Assembly (NCBI RefSeq): GCF_040654195.1
Contig: NZ_JBFAHM010000008.1
Coordinates: 372,001 to 436,000, forward strand
Source of the DNA: Hamadaea sp013361475
Lineage (GTDB): Bacteria; Actinomycetota; Actinomycetes; Mycobacteriales; Micromonosporaceae
DNA length: 64,000 nucleotides
Direction of reading: 5' to 3'
Shown in pieces: positions 31,966 to 44,062 of this stretch (its first letter is position 1; each line of letters begins with the position of its first letter). Below the pieces are notes generated by a model. It ran no database searches, was not told where the DNA came from, and was given only the letters and a program-made list of their open reading frames with translations. A program made the translations under genes and the position numbers.

Positions 31966-33251
31966 GCTACCTGATCCGCAACGTCAGCGTGCTGGGCGGG
32001 GCTCCCGTCGACCTGGTCGTCCGCGACGGCGTGATCGTCGACAGCGCGGACGGCACCGAAGAGGTCATGGATGGCACCGGGCTGATCGCCCTGCCCGGCC
32101 TGGTCGACCTGCACACTCACCTGCGCGAGCCGGGCCGGGAGGACGCCGAGACCGTGCTGACCGGCTCCCGGGCCGCCGCGCTCGGCGGATTCACCGCGGT
32201 CTGCGCCATGGCCAACACCAACCCGGTCGCCGACACGGCCGGTGTCGTCGAGCAGGTCTGGCGGCTCGGCCGCGAGGCCGGGCTGGTCGACGTCCAGCCG
32301 ATCGGCGCGGTCACCGTCGGCCTCGGCGGGGAGAAGCTCGCCGAACTCGGCGCGATGGCCGACTCCGCCGCCGCCGTCCGGATCTTCTCCGACGACGGCA
32401 TGTGCGTGCACGACCCCCGCCTGATGCGCCGTGCGCTGGAATACGTCAAGGCGTTCGACGGGGTCATCGCGCAGCACGCCGAGGAGCCGCGGCTCACCCA
32501 GGGCGCGCAGATGCACGAGGGCGACGTCTCGACCCGCCTCGGGCTGACCGGCTGGCCGTCGGTCGCGGAGGAGGCGATCATCGCCCGCGACGTGCTGCTC
32601 GCTGCGCACACGGGTGCCCGCCTGCACGTCTGCCACGTCTCGACGGCAGGCAGCGTCGAGGTCATCCGCCAGGCCAAGGCGCGGGGCGTACGCGTCACCG
32701 CCGAGGTCACGCCGCATCACCTGCTGCTCACCGACGAGGCGGTCGGCGGGTCGATCGAGGGCACCGCCCCCTACGACCCCGTGTTCAAGGTGAACCCGCC
32801 GTTGCGTACCGCCGACGACGTCGAGGCGCTGCGGCGCGGGCTCGTCGACGGCACCATCGACGTCGTCGCCACCGACCACGCCCCGCACGCCGCGCAGGAC
32901 AAGGAATGCGAGTGGGCGTACGCGCGGCCGGGCATGCTCGGCCTGGAGACGGCGCTGCCGATCGTCCTGCACACGGTCGGCGACGCGCTGGGCTGGGACG
33001 GCATCGCCGACCGCATGTCGCGTACGCCGGCCCGCATCGCCGGGCTCGACGAGCACGGCCACGCTCCGGTCCCGGGTGCCCCGGCGACCTTCACCCTCAT
33101 CGATCCGCAGGCCCGGTTCACCGTCGATCCGGCCGCGCTCGCCAGCCTCAGCGCCAACACCCCGTACGCGGGGATGGAGTTGCCGGGCAAGGTGGTCGCG
33201 ACCTTCCTGCGGGGTAAGCGCACCGCTCTCGACGGGAAGGCAGCGGCATGA
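31962..33251 (+). CDS. pyrC: Dihydroorotase
   Basis: Closes carbamoyl aspartate to dihydroorotate. 429 residues from the GTG at 31962, preceded by GGAGG and giving VSYLIRNVSVLGG as expected. Zinc motif DLHTHLREPGREDAET, histidines in AQHAEEPRL and HVCHVSTAGS, and the catalytic aspartate in VVATDHAPHA. Type I amidohydrolase fold. ATGA overlap with carA. Confidence 0.96.
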   Translation: MSYLIRNVSVLGGAPVDLVVRDGVIVDSADGTEEVMDGTGLIALPGLVDLHTHLREPGREDAETVLTGSRAAALGGFTAVCAMANTNPVADTAGVVEQVWRLGREAGLVDVQPIGAVTVGLGGEKLAELGAMADSAAAVRIFSDDGMCVHDPRLMRRALEYVKAFDGVIAQHAEEPRLTQGAQMHEGDVSTRLGLTGWPSVAEEAIIARDVLLAAHTGARLHVCHVSTAGSVEVIRQAKARGVRVTAEVTPHHLLLTDEAVGGSIEGTAPYDPVFKVNPPLRTADDVEALRRGLVDGTIDVVATDHAPHAAQDKECEWAYARPGMLGLETALPIVLHTVGDALGWDGIADRMSRTPARIAGLDEHGHAPVPGAPATFTLIDPQARFTVDPAALASLSANTPYAGMELPGKVVATFLRGKRTALDGKAAA

Positions 33252-34386
33252 GTGAAGCCATTCTGGTACTAGAGGACGGCCGGACCTTCCGTGGCGAGGC
33301 GTTCGGCGCCGTCGGGGAGACCTTCGGCGAGGCCGTCTTCAGCACGGCGATGACCGGCTATCAGGAGACGCTGACCGACCCGTCGTACCACCGTCAGGTC
33401 GTCGTGCAGACCGCGCCGCACATCGGCAACACCGGGGTCAACGGCGAGGACGACGAGTCCGACCGCATCTGGGTCGCCGGATACGTGGTCCGCGACCCGT
33501 CGCGGGAGGCGTCGAACTGGCGCGCCACCGGCGAACTCGAGGATCGGCTGAAGGCCGAGGGGGTGGTCGGCATTGCCGGGATCGACACCCGGGCGCTGAC
33601 GCGGCACCTGCGCGACCGCGGCGCGATGCGGGTCGGCGTGTCCAGTGTGGACCTCGACGCCGACTCGCTGCTGACGAAGGTCCGGAACAGCCCGCAGATG
33701 GTCGGGGCGGATCTCTCCAGCGAAGTGACCACCCGACAGGCGTACACGGTGGACGCCGAAGGCGAGAAGCTCTTCACCGTCGCGGCCCTGGACCTGGGGA
33801 TCAAGCGCAACGTGGCGCGGCGGCTGGCCGCGCGTGGAGTGACCACCCACATCCTGCCGGCGACCTCGTCGCTGGAGGACCTGCTGGCCGTGGCGCCGGA
33901 CGCGGTGTTCTTCTCGCCGGGCCCCGGCGACCCGGCGACCGCCGACCATCCGGTGGCCCTGGCCCAGGAGGTCATGCGCCGCCGGATTCCGCTGTTCGGG
34001 ATCTGCTTCGGCAGCCAGATCCTCGGCCGCGCGCTCGGCTTCGGCACCTACAAGCTGGGCTACGGCCACCGGGGCGTCAACCAGCCGGTGATGGACCGCA
34101 CCACCGGCAAGGTCGAGGTCACGAGCCACAATCACGGCTTCGCTGTGGACGCGCCGCTGGACAGGGTGGTGGACACCGAGTTCGGCCGGGTCGAGGTCTC
34201 CCATGTCTGCCTGAACGACAACGTGGTCGAGGGGCTGCGGGCGCTGGACGTGCCCGCCTTCACCGTCCAGTACCACCCCGAAGCGGCGGCCGGCACCCAT
34301 GACGCCGACTACCTCTTCGACCGCTTCGCCGAACTTGTTCGGGGAACCGACAAGCTCAGCAAGCAGCTCATCGAGGGGACTCACTG

Positions 34387-34387
<1 letters not shown>
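33248..34387 (+). CDS. carA: Carbamoyl-phosphate synthase small subunit
   Basis: Glutaminase subunit of 379 residues. The N-terminal CPSase domain contains GEAVFSTAMTGYQETLTDPSY. The class I amidotransferase domain has the nucleophile cysteine in FGICFGSQILGRALG (near 258) and the His/Glu pair in YHPEAAAGTHD. The Ser in FGSQ replaces the His or Asn common there. Stop and the carB start overlap as TGATG. Confidence 0.96.
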
Positions 34388-37733
<3,346 letters not shown>

Positions 37734-37737
<4 letters not shown>

Positions 37738-38855
37738 GCTTCTTCGAGTCCTTCGTACGCCCGGCGCTGTTCCGGATCGGGGGAGGCGACGCCGAGGCGG
37801 CCCACGAGGCGACCCTGCACCGGCTGGCGGGGATGTCCGGGCGGCACCGGGTCCTGGAGTCCCTGCGCCGCCGGTACGCGGTGGCCGCCCCGACCAGAGT
37901 GTTCGGGGTGGACTTCCCCAACCCGGTCGGTCTGGCCGCCGGGATGGACAAGAACGGGATCGCCCTGGCCGCGTGGCCGGCACTGGGCTTCGGCTTCGTC
38001 GAGGTCGGCACGGTCACGGCGAAGGCGCAGCCGGGCAACGACAAGCCTCGGCTGTTCCGGGGTCAGGCCAGCGAGGCCGTGGTCAACCGGATGGGGTTCA
38101 ACAACGAGGGCGCGATGGCGCTGGCCGGGCGGCTGACGGCATTGCTGGGCGAGCCCGCCCGGCGGCCGAACGTCCCGGACACCCCGGCGACCCTCATCCG
38201 GACCCGTACGCCGGGCGACCTGCCCGCGATGGCCGGGCCGCTGGGGCTGCGCGCACCGCTGGGCATCAGCCTCGGCAAGTCGAAGATCACGCCGCTGGCG
38301 GAGGCGGTCGACGACTACGTCTACAGCCTGCAGCTGCTCCGTCCGTACGCCGACTATCTGGCCGTCAACGTGTCCTCCCCGAACACCCCGGGCCTGCGGG
38401 ACCTGCAGGACAAGGGGCACCTGGACGAGTTGCTGGCCGCGCTGGTCCGGGAGGCGAAGGGCACCCCCGTGCTGGTGAAGATCGCGCCCGACCTGAGTGA
38501 CACCGCGATCGGCGAGGTCCTGCAGGTCTGCGCGGATCGGGGAGTGGCCGGCCTGATCGCGACCAACACGACGCTGGGTCGGGACGGGCTCGCCGCGGCC
38601 GACGCCCAGCTGGCCGCGGAGGCGGGCGGGCTGTCCGGCCGCCCGCTGACCGAGCGCGCTCGCAAGGTCGTCTCCTTCGTGCACGCCGAGACCGGCGGCC
38701 GCCTGCCGATCATCGGGGTCGGGGGGATCATGTCGGCCGACGACGCGACCCGGCTCTTCGACGCCGGGGCCAGCCTCGTCCAGCTCTACACCGGATTCAT
38801 CTTCCACGGCCCGGCCCTGGTCCGGGCGGTCGCAGCGGCGGCCCATGGACGCTGA
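37734..38855 (+). CDS. pyrD: Dihydroorotate dehydrogenase (quinone), class 2
   Basis: Membrane-associated flavoenzyme of 373 residues; the N-terminal helices (FFESFVRPALFRIGGGDAEA) form the quinone tunnel of class 2 enzymes. GLAAGMDKNGIALAAW, NRMGFNNEGAM and NVSSPNTPGLRDLQ (catalytic serine rather than class 1 cysteine) confirm the class. IGVGGIMSADDATRLFDAGA is the FMN phosphate site. GTG start overlaps the carB stop; its 3' end overlaps bioA by 11 bp. Confidence 0.96.
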
Positions 38856-40197
38856 GGCCCTGCTCCGGCTGGACCGGCAACACGTCTGGCATCCCTATGG
38901 GCCCCCGCCGGGCCAGCTCGCAGCGGCGGCAGCCGCTAGGACTGAGCCCGGCGGCATGACGCGGCCTGGGCGGATGGAGCCGCTCGTCGTGCGGTCGGCG
39001 TCGGGCGTACGCCTGACCCTGGACGACGGTCGCGAACTGGTCGACGGGATGTCGAGCTGGTGGGCCGCGATCCACGGCTACCGGCACCCGGTGCTGGACG
39101 CCGCCCTGGCCGAGCAGGCGGGCCGGATGAGCCACGTGATGTTCGGCGGGCTCACCCACGAACCCGCCGTACGCCTGGCGCAGACCCTTGTCGAGATCAC
39201 CCCGGCCGGGCTGGAGCACGTGTTCCTGGCCGACTCGGGTTCGGTCAGCGTCGAGGTCGGCATCAAGATGGCGCTGCAGTACTGGCGGTCGCTGGGCCGC
39301 CCAGCGAAGCGGCGCCTGCTGACCTGGCGCGGCGGCTACCACGGCGACACGTTCCACCCGATGAGCGTCTGCGACCCCGACGGCGGTATGCACAGCCTCT
39401 GGGGTGACGTCCTGCCCCGCCAGGTCTTCGCCGGCGTTCCGCCGCTGTCGTACGAGCAGTCCTACGTGGACGAGCTGACGGCGGCGCTCAAGGAGAACGC
39501 GGACGAGGTCGCCGCGATCATCGTCGAGCCCCTCGTCCAGGGGGCCGGGGGGATGCGGTGGCACCATCCGGCGTACCTGCGGGTGCTGCGGGAGCTGGCC
39601 GACGAGTTCGGCGTCCTGCTCATCTTCGACGAGATCGCCACCGGCTTCGGGCGTACCGGCCGGATGTTCGCCGCCGACCACGCCGGCGTGTCACCCGACA
39701 TCATGTGCGTGGGCAAGGCGCTGACCGGCGGTTATCTGACGCTGGCCGCGGCGTTGTGCACCCCGGCGGTGGCCGAGGGGATCTCACGGGGCGACGTGCC
39801 GGTGCTGGCGCACGGGCCGACCTTCATGGGCAATCCGCTCGCCTGCGCCGTCGCCAACGCTTCGCTCGACCTGCTGCTCGCGTCGGACTGGCCGGGGCGG
39901 GTGGCGCACATCGAGGAGCGGCTCGGGGCGGGGCTGGCCGATGCCGCGGACCTGCCCGGGGTGCGTGACGTGCGGGTTCTCGGGGCCATCGGGGTGATCC
40001 AGCTGGATCACGAGGTTGCCCTGGGCCCGGCGACCGCGGCCGCCGTGAACCACGGGGTCTGGCTGCGCCCGTTCCGGGATCTGATCTACACCATGCCGCC
40101 CTACGTGACCTCCGACGCGGATCTCGCGCTGGTCACCGGGGCTATGCGGGCCGCCGCCACGGCGTCGCGCTCAGCATCCTCACAGCATTCGTCCTGA
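38845..40197 (+). CDS. bioA: Adenosylmethionine-8-amino-7-oxononanoate aminotransferase
   Basis: PLP enzyme of biotin synthesis that uses SAM as amino donor. 450 residues, fold-type I class III aminotransferase. HVWHPYGPPP and DGMSSWWAAIHGYRHP are BioA-specific; LIFDEIATGFGRTG carries the PLP aspartate and CVGKALTGGYLTL the Schiff-base lysine. HGPTFMGNPLACAVA is the dimer-partner threonine motif. It overlaps pyrD by 11 bp and no other biotin gene is in the window. About 25 extra residues (AAAAAARTEPGGM) lie near the N-terminus. Confidence 0.93.
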   Translation: MDAEALLRLDRQHVWHPYGPPPGQLAAAAAARTEPGGMTRPGRMEPLVVRSASGVRLTLDDGRELVDGMSSWWAAIHGYRHPVLDAALAEQAGRMSHVMFGGLTHEPAVRLAQTLVEITPAGLEHVFLADSGSVSVEVGIKMALQYWRSLGRPAKRRLLTWRGGYHGDTFHPMSVCDPDGGMHSLWGDVLPRQVFAGVPPLSYEQSYVDELTAALKENADEVAAIIVEPLVQGAGGMRWHHPAYLRVLRELADEFGVLLIFDEIATGFGRTGRMFAADHAGVSPDIMCVGKALTGGYLTLAAALCTPAVAEGISRGDVPVLAHGPTFMGNPLACAVANASLDLLLASDWPGRVAHIEERLGAGLADAADLPGVRDVRVLGAIGVIQLDHEVALGPATAAAVNHGVWLRPFRDLIYTMPPYVTSDADLALVTGAMRAAATASRSASSQHSS

Positions 40198-40233
40198 TTT
40201 CGCCGCTACTTCTTCGTGATTCGGAGCGTGCCC

Positions 40234-41067
40234 ATGGAACCGTTCGGCAGTCGCCTGCACCAAGCCCTGGCCAAGCGCGGCCCGCTGTGTGTCGGCATCG
40301 ATCCTCATGCTTCGCTGCTGGCGGCGTGGGGTTTGAGCGATGACGTCCACGGTGTCGAGCGGTTCAGCCGAACGGTGGTAGAGGCATTGGCTGAACGGGT
40401 GGCCGTCTTTAAACCTCAGGCTGCTTTCTTCGAGCGATTCGGCTCGCGTGGCATGGCCATTCTTGAGTCAACTATCCGACAGTTGCGGGATGCCGGAGCC
40501 CTTGTCTTGCTGGACGTAAAACGCGGTGATATCGGCTCGACGATGGCCGCGTACGCCGACGCGTACCTCAACCCATCGAGTCCAATCTATGTAGACGCGA
40601 TCACGGTGAGCCCGTTCCTCGGCTTCGGATCGCTCCGTCCGGCGTTCGACTCGGCCGCCTTGCACGGTGGTGGGGTATTCGTCCTGGCCCTTACATCGAA
40701 CCCCGAAGGATCGCAGGTCCAGCATGCCCGGACAGCCGATGGGCGGACGGTCGCGCAACTGCTACTGGATGAAATTGCCCAGCTCAACGCGGGTGCCGAA
40801 CCGCTGGGCAGCATCGGTGCGGTGGTCGGGGCGACGGTCGGGCGGACCGGGGAGGACCTGTCCCGGACCAACGGGCCGTTCCTCGTTCCGGGGCTCGGCG
40901 CGCAGGGCGGAGACCCCGCCGGACTCCGTGAGATCTTCGGCGACTCCATCGACGCCGTCCTTCCCTCCTACTCACGTGAGGTGCTCGCGGGCGGACCGAC
41001 GGTGAGAGGGCTGATCGACGCTACTGAGCGGTCGCTCGATGCGTGCCGCCGCGCCCTGGGCGGGTGA
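40234..41067 (+). CDS. pyrF: Orotidine 5'-phosphate decarboxylase (type 2)
   Basis: Last step to UMP. 277 residues from the ATG at 40234 (GGAG 7 nt upstream). CVGIDPHASLLAAWGL, VAVFKPQAAFFERFG and the catalytic LLDVKRGDIGSTM identify the mycobacterial-type (type 2) enzyme. PGLGAQGG is the phosphate loop. Codons in about 40360-40770 are much less GC-biased than in flanking genes. Last gene of the pyr operon. Confidence 0.96.
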   Translation: MEPFGSRLHQALAKRGPLCVGIDPHASLLAAWGLSDDVHGVERFSRTVVEALAERVAVFKPQAAFFERFGSRGMAILESTIRQLRDAGALVLLDVKRGDIGSTMAAYADAYLNPSSPIYVDAITVSPFLGFGSLRPAFDSAALHGGGVFVLALTSNPEGSQVQHARTADGRTVAQLLLDEIAQLNAGAEPLGSIGAVVGATVGRTGEDLSRTNGPFLVPGLGAQGGDPAGLREIFGDSIDAVLPSYSREVLAGGPTVRGLIDATERSLDACRRALGG

Positions 41068-41170
41068 CCGAGGACGCCACTCACGGCGTAACCATTTTGT
41101 GATCATGCGTGGTGACGTTGCCGAAAGCGGCTCTGACCGCTAGTTTTCCCCGCGACTGGAAACCACAGGC

Positions 41171-41185
41171 GTCACCCTAGGTGAC
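41171..41185. promoter_or_regulatory. Palindrome upstream of mihF (possible BldD-like site)
   Basis: GTCACC-CTA-GGTGAC is a perfect 6-3-6 inverted repeat 115 bp upstream of mihF. TCACCCTAGGTGA fits the BldD pattern TnACnCWGnGTnA except at the eighth position (A for G). The gap 41068-41299 otherwise shows no gene. Confidence 0.4.
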
Positions 41186-41299
41186 ACGTGGCCCAGGCAC
41201 AGGCAAAACGTCGTCCGTCCCACCCGGGGCGGACGTGCAGACCAACGAACGAGCGGTGGGTCGACCCCTCGACCGCCGCGTGGGACCTGAGGAGAACTG

Positions 41300-41617
41300 G
41301 TGCCGCTCCCCACATTGAGCCCCGAGCAGCGCGCTGCCGCGCTCGAGAAGGCCGCTGAGATTCGCAAGGCCCGGGCCGAGCTGAAGGAACAGCTCAAGAA
41401 GGGCCAGACCACGCTGGACGCGGTGCTGAGCCGCGCCGAGGCCGACGACGTCGTCGGCAAGCTGAAGGTGTCGGCGGTGCTGCAGTCGCTGCCCGGCATC
41501 GGCAAGATCCGCGCCACGCAGATCATGGAGAAGCTGAAGATCGCCGACTCCCGGCGTCTGCGCGGTCTCGGTGAGCAGCAGCGCAAGGCTCTGCTCGCCG
41601 AGTTCTCCGGCAACTGA
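41300..41617 (+). CDS. mihF: Integration host factor, actinobacterial type (mIHF)
   Basis: Nucleoid-associated DNA-binding protein of 105 residues, unrelated to HU/IHF. An N-terminal helix (SPEQRAAALEKAAEIRKARA) is followed by the H2TH-like core with LKVSAVLQSLPGIGKIRATQ, where PGIGK binds DNA backbone. The GTG start follows GAGGAG. It lies between pyrF and gmk as in other actinobacteria and is followed by a terminator. Confidence 0.96.
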   Translation: MPLPTLSPEQRAAALEKAAEIRKARAELKEQLKKGQTTLDAVLSRAEADDVVGKLKVSAVLQSLPGIGKIRATQIMEKLKIADSRRLRGLGEQQRKALLAEFSGN

Positions 41618-41631
41618 GCCAAGTGAGACCC

Positions 41632-41662
41632 AAGGCCGCCGCCCGTTTCGGGCGGCGGCCTT
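41632..41662 (+). terminator. Intrinsic terminator after mihF
   Basis: AAGGCCGCCGCCCG-TTT-CGGGCGGCGGCCTT, a perfect 14-bp stem 14 bp after the mihF stop, followed by TTGTG. It should separate mihF from gmk. Confidence 0.9.
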
Positions 41663-41793
41663 GTGCATGCCCGGCCGGGTCCGATCCGACGTGTGATCTG
41701 TGACGTGATCTGTGCCGGGGTAACGCGACAAGATCCAGCCGCGTTGGGTAGAAAGGGACTCAACGAGCGCTGCCCATTTGGCGAGGAGAAGAA

Positions 41794-42390
41794 GTGACCG
41801 ACGTATCCCGACCGCCGGCCCGCCTCACCGTGCTGTCCGGCCCGTCCGGGGTCGGCAAGGACAGCGTGATCGAGTGGATCAAACCGCGCGCCCCCTGGGT
41901 GTGGTTCTCCGTCTCGGCGACCACGCGGAAGATGCGCGACGGCGAAGTCGACGGCATCCACTACCACTTCGTGAACCGTGCCCAGTTCCGCCACCTGGAG
42001 GCCTCCGGGCAGCTGCTGGAGTGGGCCGAGTTCGCGGGCAACCTCTACGGGACGCCCCGCGCGGGCGTCGAGGCGCGGCTCGATCAGGGCATCCCGGTCC
42101 TGCTGAAGATCGACATTCAGGGCGCCCGGCAGGTCCGTGCGGTCATGCCCGAGGCTCAGCTCGTCTTCCTCGCCCCGCCGAGCGTCGAGGAACTGCACCG
42201 GCGCCTGCGCGGCCGGGGGACCGAGGACGAGGAGACGATCCGCCGCCGTCTGCTGCACGCCGACGAGGAGCTGGCCTCGCAGAAGGAGTTCGATGTCACC
42301 GTCGTCAACGACTCGGTCGAACGTGCTGCTGACGAGTTGCTAGGATTACTCGGTTCACGACAGCTCGCGCCGATCCGGGCGCACGGCTGA
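41794..42390 (+). CDS. gmk: Guanylate kinase
   Basis: Phosphorylates GMP. 198 residues from a GTG behind GAGGAGAA. P-loop LSGPSGVGKDSVIEW (near 14-28), GMP-binding SVSATTRKMRDGEVDGIHYHF and LEWAEFAGNLYGTP, then IDIQGARQVR. Preceded by tandem GACGTG(TG)ATCTGT copies at 41688-41713 of unknown meaning. Confidence 0.96.
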   Translation: MTDVSRPPARLTVLSGPSGVGKDSVIEWIKPRAPWVWFSVSATTRKMRDGEVDGIHYHFVNRAQFRHLEASGQLLEWAEFAGNLYGTPRAGVEARLDQGIPVLLKIDIQGARQVRAVMPEAQLVFLAPPSVEELHRRLRGRGTEDEETIRRRLLHADEELASQKEFDVTVVNDSVERAADELLGLLGSRQLAPIRAHG

Positions 42391-42424
42391 CAAAACAGAC
42401 ACAAGTTTTTCTAGGGACGTGAAA

Positions 42425-42694
42425 GTGGCCGCAACCGTCGCCAACCCAGAGGGCATCACCAACCCGCCCATCGACGAGCTGCTGGAGAAGACCACCTCGA
42501 AGTACGCGCTGGTCATCTTCGCGGCGAAGCGCGCCCGCCAGATCAACGCCTACTACTCGCAGCTCGGCGAGGGCCTGCTGGAGTATGTCGGCCCGCTGGT
42601 GGAGACCACTCCGCAGGAGAAGGCGCTGTCCATCGCGATGCGCGAGATCAACGGTGGCCTCCTCGTCGCCGAGCCGACCGGCGAGACCGCCTGA
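42425..42694 (+). CDS. rpoZ: DNA-directed RNA polymerase omega subunit
   Basis: Small RNAP assembly subunit of 89 residues. NPPIDELLEKTTSKYALVIF and AAKRARQINAYYSQLGEGLL are the conserved core, and KALSIAMREINGGLL the C-terminal helix. GTG 42425 is preferred for its 8-nt spacing to AGGGA; GTG 42419 is possible. Conserved gmk-rpoZ-coaBC order. Confidence 0.95.
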   Translation: MAATVANPEGITNPPIDELLEKTTSKYALVIFAAKRARQINAYYSQLGEGLLEYVGPLVETTPQEKALSIAMREINGGLLVAEPTGETA

Positions 42695-42733
42695 TCCGGC
42701 ACTGAGAACTCGGCAGAGAACAGAAATCCGACG

Positions 42734-43936
42734 GTGAGCAGGGTCGTCCTCGGCGTCAGCGGCGGCATCGCCGCGTACAAGGCGTGCGAGCTGCTGCGCC
42801 TGCTCACCGAGTCGGGTCACCAGGTCCGCGTCGTGCCGACCGAGGCCGCGCTGCGGTTCGTCGGCGCACCGACCTGGGAGGCCCTGTCCGGTCAGCCGGT
42901 CGCGACCGGAGTCTTCACCGACGTCCCCGAGGTCCCGCACGTACGCCTCGGGCAGACCGCCGATCTGGTGCTGGTCGCCCCGGCGACGGCCGATCTGCTG
43001 GCCAAGGCGGCCCACGGGCTCGCCGACGACCTGCTCACCTCGACATTGCTCACCGCTCGCTGTCCGGTCGTCTTCGCGCCCGCCATGCATACGGAGATGT
43101 GGGAGCACCCGGCCACCGCCGACAACGTGGCGACGCTGCGCCGCCGGGGCGCCGTCGTGATCGAGCCCGCCGTCGGCCGCCTCACCGGCGCCGACTCCGG
43201 CAAGGGCCGCCTGCCCGACCCCGCCGAGATCTTCGCGGTCGCTCGCCGGGTGCTCGCCGGGCGTACCACTGCCGATCTGGCCGGCCGTCACGTCGTGGTG
43301 ACCGCCGGCGGCACGCGGGAACCGCTCGATCCGGTGCGCTTCCTCGGCAACCGTTCGTCCGGCAAGCAGGGATACGCGTTCGCCACGGCCGCCGTCGCCC
43401 GGGGCGCGAAGGTCACGCTGATCGCGGCCAACGTGGCCCTGCCGACGCCGGCCGGGGTCGACCTCGTCCGGGTGGGCAGCACCGCCGAGCTGCGCGACGC
43501 CGTGCTCACCGCGGCCGGCACCGCGGACGCGATGGTGTTCGCCGCCGCGCCCGCCGACTTCCGCCCCGCGCAGTACGCGGAGCAGAAGATCAAGAAGGCG
43601 GCCGACGGTTCGGCGCCTACGCTGGAACTGGTCACCAATCCCGACATCGCCGCCGAGGCCGGCGCCGCGAAACGGGCGGGCCAGGTGCTGGTGGCGTTCG
43701 CCGCGGAGACGCACGACGCGCTGGACAACGGAGCGGCCAAGCTCGTCAAGAAACGGGCTGACCTGATCGTGGTCAACGAGGTCGGCGCCGACAAGGTCTT
43801 CGGGGCCGACGACAACGACGTCGTCGTGCTCGGGGCGGACGGATCCACGACGACGCTCGGGCGGCGGTCCAAGGAGGATGTCGCCGACGCCGTGTGGGAC
43901 CTCGTGCTTGACCGCTGGTCGCCGAAGACCGACTGA
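42734..43936 (+). CDS. coaBC: Bifunctional phosphopantothenoylcysteine decarboxylase / synthase
   Basis: Coenzyme A synthesis, 400 residues. The flavin-dependent CoaC domain (about 1-180) opens VVLGVSGGIAAYKACELLRL and contains FAPAMHTEMWEHPAT. The CoaB domain has VTAGGTREPLDPVRFLGNRS and SSGKQGYAFATAA for nucleotide binding and the Lys-rich KIKKAADG segment. GTG start. Confidence 0.95.
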   Translation: MSRVVLGVSGGIAAYKACELLRLLTESGHQVRVVPTEAALRFVGAPTWEALSGQPVATGVFTDVPEVPHVRLGQTADLVLVAPATADLLAKAAHGLADDLLTSTLLTARCPVVFAPAMHTEMWEHPATADNVATLRRRGAVVIEPAVGRLTGADSGKGRLPDPAEIFAVARRVLAGRTTADLAGRHVVVTAGGTREPLDPVRFLGNRSSGKQGYAFATAAVARGAKVTLIAANVALPTPAGVDLVRVGSTAELRDAVLTAAGTADAMVFAAAPADFRPAQYAEQKIKKAADGSAPTLELVTNPDIAAEAGAAKRAGQVLVAFAAETHDALDNGAAKLVKKRADLIVVNEVGADKVFGADDNDVVVLGADGSTTTLGRRSKEDVADAVWDLVLDRWSPKTD

Positions 43937-44027
43937 AGAGCCCGAATTGTGAACACACGGCCGGTCGCCGGATCGGCGTACGTGCAGGTTGACTAGACTG
44001 CCGCGATAACTTGCAATCGTTGAGCAT

Positions 44028-44042
44028 CTTGCCGTTGGCAAG
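44028..44042. promoter_or_regulatory. Short palindrome upstream of metK
   Basis: CTTGCC-GTT-GGCAAG is a perfect 6-3-6 inverted repeat ending 20 bp before the metK start and just ahead of its ribosome site. It could be an operator or a leader hairpin. No SAM riboswitch is recognisable in the 126-bp gap. Confidence 0.35.
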
Positions 44043-44062
44043 CGGACCGTTGAGGGAGCACT

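Noticed and set aside
43937..44062. SAM riboswitch ahead of metK
   Set aside because: No known SAM riboswitch motif is visible; only a short palindrome is present.
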